From contig NC_134949.1 in NCBI RefSeq assembly GCF_965638725.1, positions 51,798,151 to 51,862,150 of the forward strand: DNA of 64,000 nt. The letters are read 5' to 3'. The notes under the pieces are model-generated. The model had not been told where the DNA came from. It worked only from the letters and a program-made list of their open reading frames with translations, and made no database searches. The first letter of the stretch is position 1, and the number at the start of each line of letters is the position of its first letter. Source of the stretch: Aptenodytes patagonicus. Taxonomy: Eukaryota; Chordata; Aves; Sphenisciformes; Spheniscidae. A program made the translations under genes and the position numbers. Shown here one piece after another: positions 61,309-64,000 of this stretch.

Positions 61309-64000
61309 CTGGAAAAAAGTGTGAAAGAATTTCATGTTTCTTTTTCTTACCATCAAGAAAGATTAAAATATATCTCATGCTTGTGGTTTTTCTCTAAGAT
61401 AGGGGACCAAATCTACAAAGTATAAGGTTTTCTTGACTACATTTTATAGTCTTCATTGACACAAAGGAGCTACCTGCCATGCCACTGTGCTCCTTATCAG
61501 GATGGAACAAAAGTTTTACTTGTAATACTTCTGAAAAGAATTCAAGATTACATTTATCTAAATACTACTTCTGCAAAATAGACTGACATTTTGAAATACA
61601 TTTAGCATCTGCATACTCTTACCTTTTGTTCAATTTTGTATTTATATCCTAATGACTTGTTCATAGTACAAAAGAGACTGAAGCATCAAACAGATGGAAC
61701 AAAAAAATCCCTTGTAAAGGCTACTGTATCTACATTCAGGTTTATTAACTCCTTTTTTTATAATACACATAAATGGTGGACCAACAGAAAAGGTACTCTG
61801 GACACTATCATTAACTATCGAGTGGTATATAGTTTGGCTTTCAGTAACAGTTTGACATTATTACAGTATTCTTGTCTCATTCATTTATCTCTGGTACCTG
61901 TAAAGCTTCATTAAGCACATAATACTAGAACTCCAGCACTACAGGGTAGGCACTATAGCCTTCCATTTGATCTTTCAAAACTCTATCCCACTGCGACACA
62001 AATAAAGCACAGCAAAAATTCAATTTAAAAAAGGAACACACATATCACGAGTAACAACCAAACATCTTGACAATTATGTAAAGCAGAAAAGAAAAACCTG
62101 TTCTTCCCATTAAAGAGATTATAGTTTAGAAGTTTTAAGGGTTTCTAACTTCTACTGTGTCTTTATGGGAAGCCAGACTCTCTTATTCTTGCTTTGCATA
62201 TTCAAAACAGGTCCTCTGATAAAAAGAAAGATAACTTACCAAAGGAGAAAGTACCCTATCTTCTATAGAGAAAATTAAGAAATCACTTTTTTTAGAAAGT
62301 TTGGAAGATAGTACAGATGATATATATGGGAACGTTTAACAAGCATACTTCTTTCTAGTTAGCCTTTGTCTCAGAGATTCATCTATTAAGTTTTCTTTTA
62401 ATGTAACATCTTTTTAAGAAAAATAATATTGATGAGTTAAAAGAATATTAAGCTTTTGTTCCTTCCTAATTTCCATTATTAACATCATGTCTTTCCAGTC
62501 TCTTAATATCATTACACAAATGAAGAATAAAAATTGATTATTAAGATGAAGGGGAGCCACTGAAGGTAGAATAGATGATGGGAGAAAGGGCCTTGCCAAA
62601 TGAGTCAATGTAAAGATAAGATGCAATAAAGGAGAGTTTTTTTGCAGAGCAAATGAATGGGCATTTCAAGTGAAGGCTACAGAAGAACAACAGAAAAGGT
62701 GAAACTGCAGATGAAAAGATCATTTAGGGGAGAAAATATGAAAGATCCCAAAGAGGATGCAGTTGAACAACAAATGAATGGTACTCTGTATTTCACGAAC
62801 TTTAAGTGGAAAAAAGAAATCTCTACCCATTCACACTAGCTGACAATAGAACAATCTAACTAAAGTGACAGAATACTCTGTTGCCTCTCAAACCAACCAA
62901 TTTTGCGCGAACTGTACAATCAGAACTAGAGCTTTGAATTTTTTGTCCAGATTTCCTCTATTCCTGAATTTTGCTTTTTAAACCAGTGTGGCACACTTCT
63001 CATCTCTTAAGTTGTCTTTGAAAATAATTTTTTACATGGATTACTTCAAATCATATTCCACTGGTTTATACTCTTGTTGAGGTTTACCTAAAATACAAAG
63101 TGTATGATACCACTGAACATGCTTGAATGCCTCTCAATAGGATTGGCTTTTGCTACTGCTCCTGTATTCATAGCAATCAAATTCTTTGGAGCAAGGACCT
63201 TGGACGTCCATTTGCAAAGATTTGTGAGCTTCAAAAAAAAAATGTAATATACAATAGAGAGATATGTTTCAAGCTTACACAACATGTGGGTAGCGAATCA
63301 GAGTAGTGGACTGGCTCCCAGAAGAGCATAAACTAAAAAGATCAGGGGTCCTCAGTTGAAAAGAGATTACTTGAAAGAGGATATAATAGTGATTTATAAA
63401 AACAATAGGATCCTTTATAGCGGTTTCTTATAGTGCAAGAGACACCTAATTAAATACTTCTCTCAGAAGATCAAATCAACTAAAGTATTATTTGCACAAC
63501 ATACAATTGTATTATAGGATATTATACAGACCAAAACATACATGGTCTATATAAATAACAGAAAAGGTTGTTAAACTTTAGTGGCAGCTATCAGATATGA
63601 TGGTCTCACTGCAATCTCCAAATCAGGAGGTTGCTCTAAATCATCAGCTAATGGAAGTGAAAGGATATGCTCAGAAGGATCATTATTTACTTGTCCAGTT
63701 TTTAATATTTTTCCTTAAGCAACTGTTTCTGGCCATTGTTTAAGTGTAAGATACTGGACTAAATGGACTGTAGCTATCCTGATGTTGCCTGGCCTACCAG
63801 ACTGATGTATTTTAACAGCAGCATAAATGTACATGGGTAAACAATATGCAATAACTACGCTTTAGCTGGAGTGCAGTAATCTCCCTCTTCATGCTGAAGG
63901 AGCTCACATCTCCCATGTCTTCCGTGCGTGTTCTTCACATTCCTCACATCAGTACCATCCCATCCTTGCCAGGTGAGGATATGGGGCAGAAAGCTCGGAA
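61309..64000 (-). other. NR2C1: NR2C1 upstream intron (continues beyond window)
   Basis: No exon matching the NR2C1 N-terminal region is seen. It contains the second copy of the 34-bp repeat at 62487-62520. Otherwise unassigned AT-rich DNA. Confidence 0.75.
62487..62520 (+). repeat. Exact 34-bp direct repeat, copy 2
   Basis: Second copy of the repeat at 60561-60594, about 1.9 kb away in the same orientation and in the next NR2C1 intron. Confidence 0.9.

Noticed and set aside
61309-64000. A further upstream NR2C1 coding exon
   Set aside because: I searched the minus strand for the N-terminal TR2 sequence and found no frame with similarity flanked by splice sites.

Overview
The window is vertebrate nuclear DNA, almost certainly from a bird. 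It has widely spaced, intron-split genes on the minus strand, CR1 LINEs ending in the ATTCTATGATTCTA-type 3' repeat, several copies of one avian ERV LTR, and no prokaryotic gene organisation. Two protein-coding genes are supported. NDUFA12 (mitochondrial complex I accessory subunit) is complete in four coding exons between 18281 and 2277. NR2C1 (orphan nuclear receptor TR2) is 3'-complete in eleven coding exons between 61308 and 35275; its N-terminal exons lie beyond 64000. Every internal exon pair is phase-compatible, has AG/GT boundaries and splices to an uninterrupted product: 146 residues for NDUFA12 and 509 residues for the NR2C1 part. The same two genes are neighbours in the same tandem order in human (12q22), so this looks like conserved synteny.

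Layout: 1-2198 lies downstream of NDUFA12 and holds an LTR fragment with internal minisatellite units. 2277-18281 is NDUFA12, with introns of about 10.0, 1.0 and 4.6 kb; an ancient CR1 lies in intron 3, and an LTR copy plus an old CR1 fragment in intron 1. A CpG-rich promoter island covers about 17850-18620. 18282-35274 is the NDUFA12/NR2C1 intergenic space. It holds an internally deleted ERVL-like provirus at 19432-23976 with a matching 5-bp target duplication, two CR1 copies, and a long unclassified block that may be an ancient repeat. 35275-64000 is NR2C1, whose introns carry a CR1/LTR/CR1 composite (36522-39062) and two solo LTRs in the sense orientation (48590-49151 and 52205-52797).

The two genes are not a functional pathway. 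NDUFA12 acts in the respiratory chain. NR2C1 is a DNA-binding transcription factor of the TR2/TR4 family. No RNA genes, CRISPR arrays or new multigene system were found. The most distinctive content is the provirus structure (in-frame gag-pol amber codon, deleted 5' LTR and gag, disabled pol), the family of related LTRs with drifting trinucleotide tracts, the nested retroelement composite, several long perfect hairpins and one exact 34-bp repeat of unknown origin.
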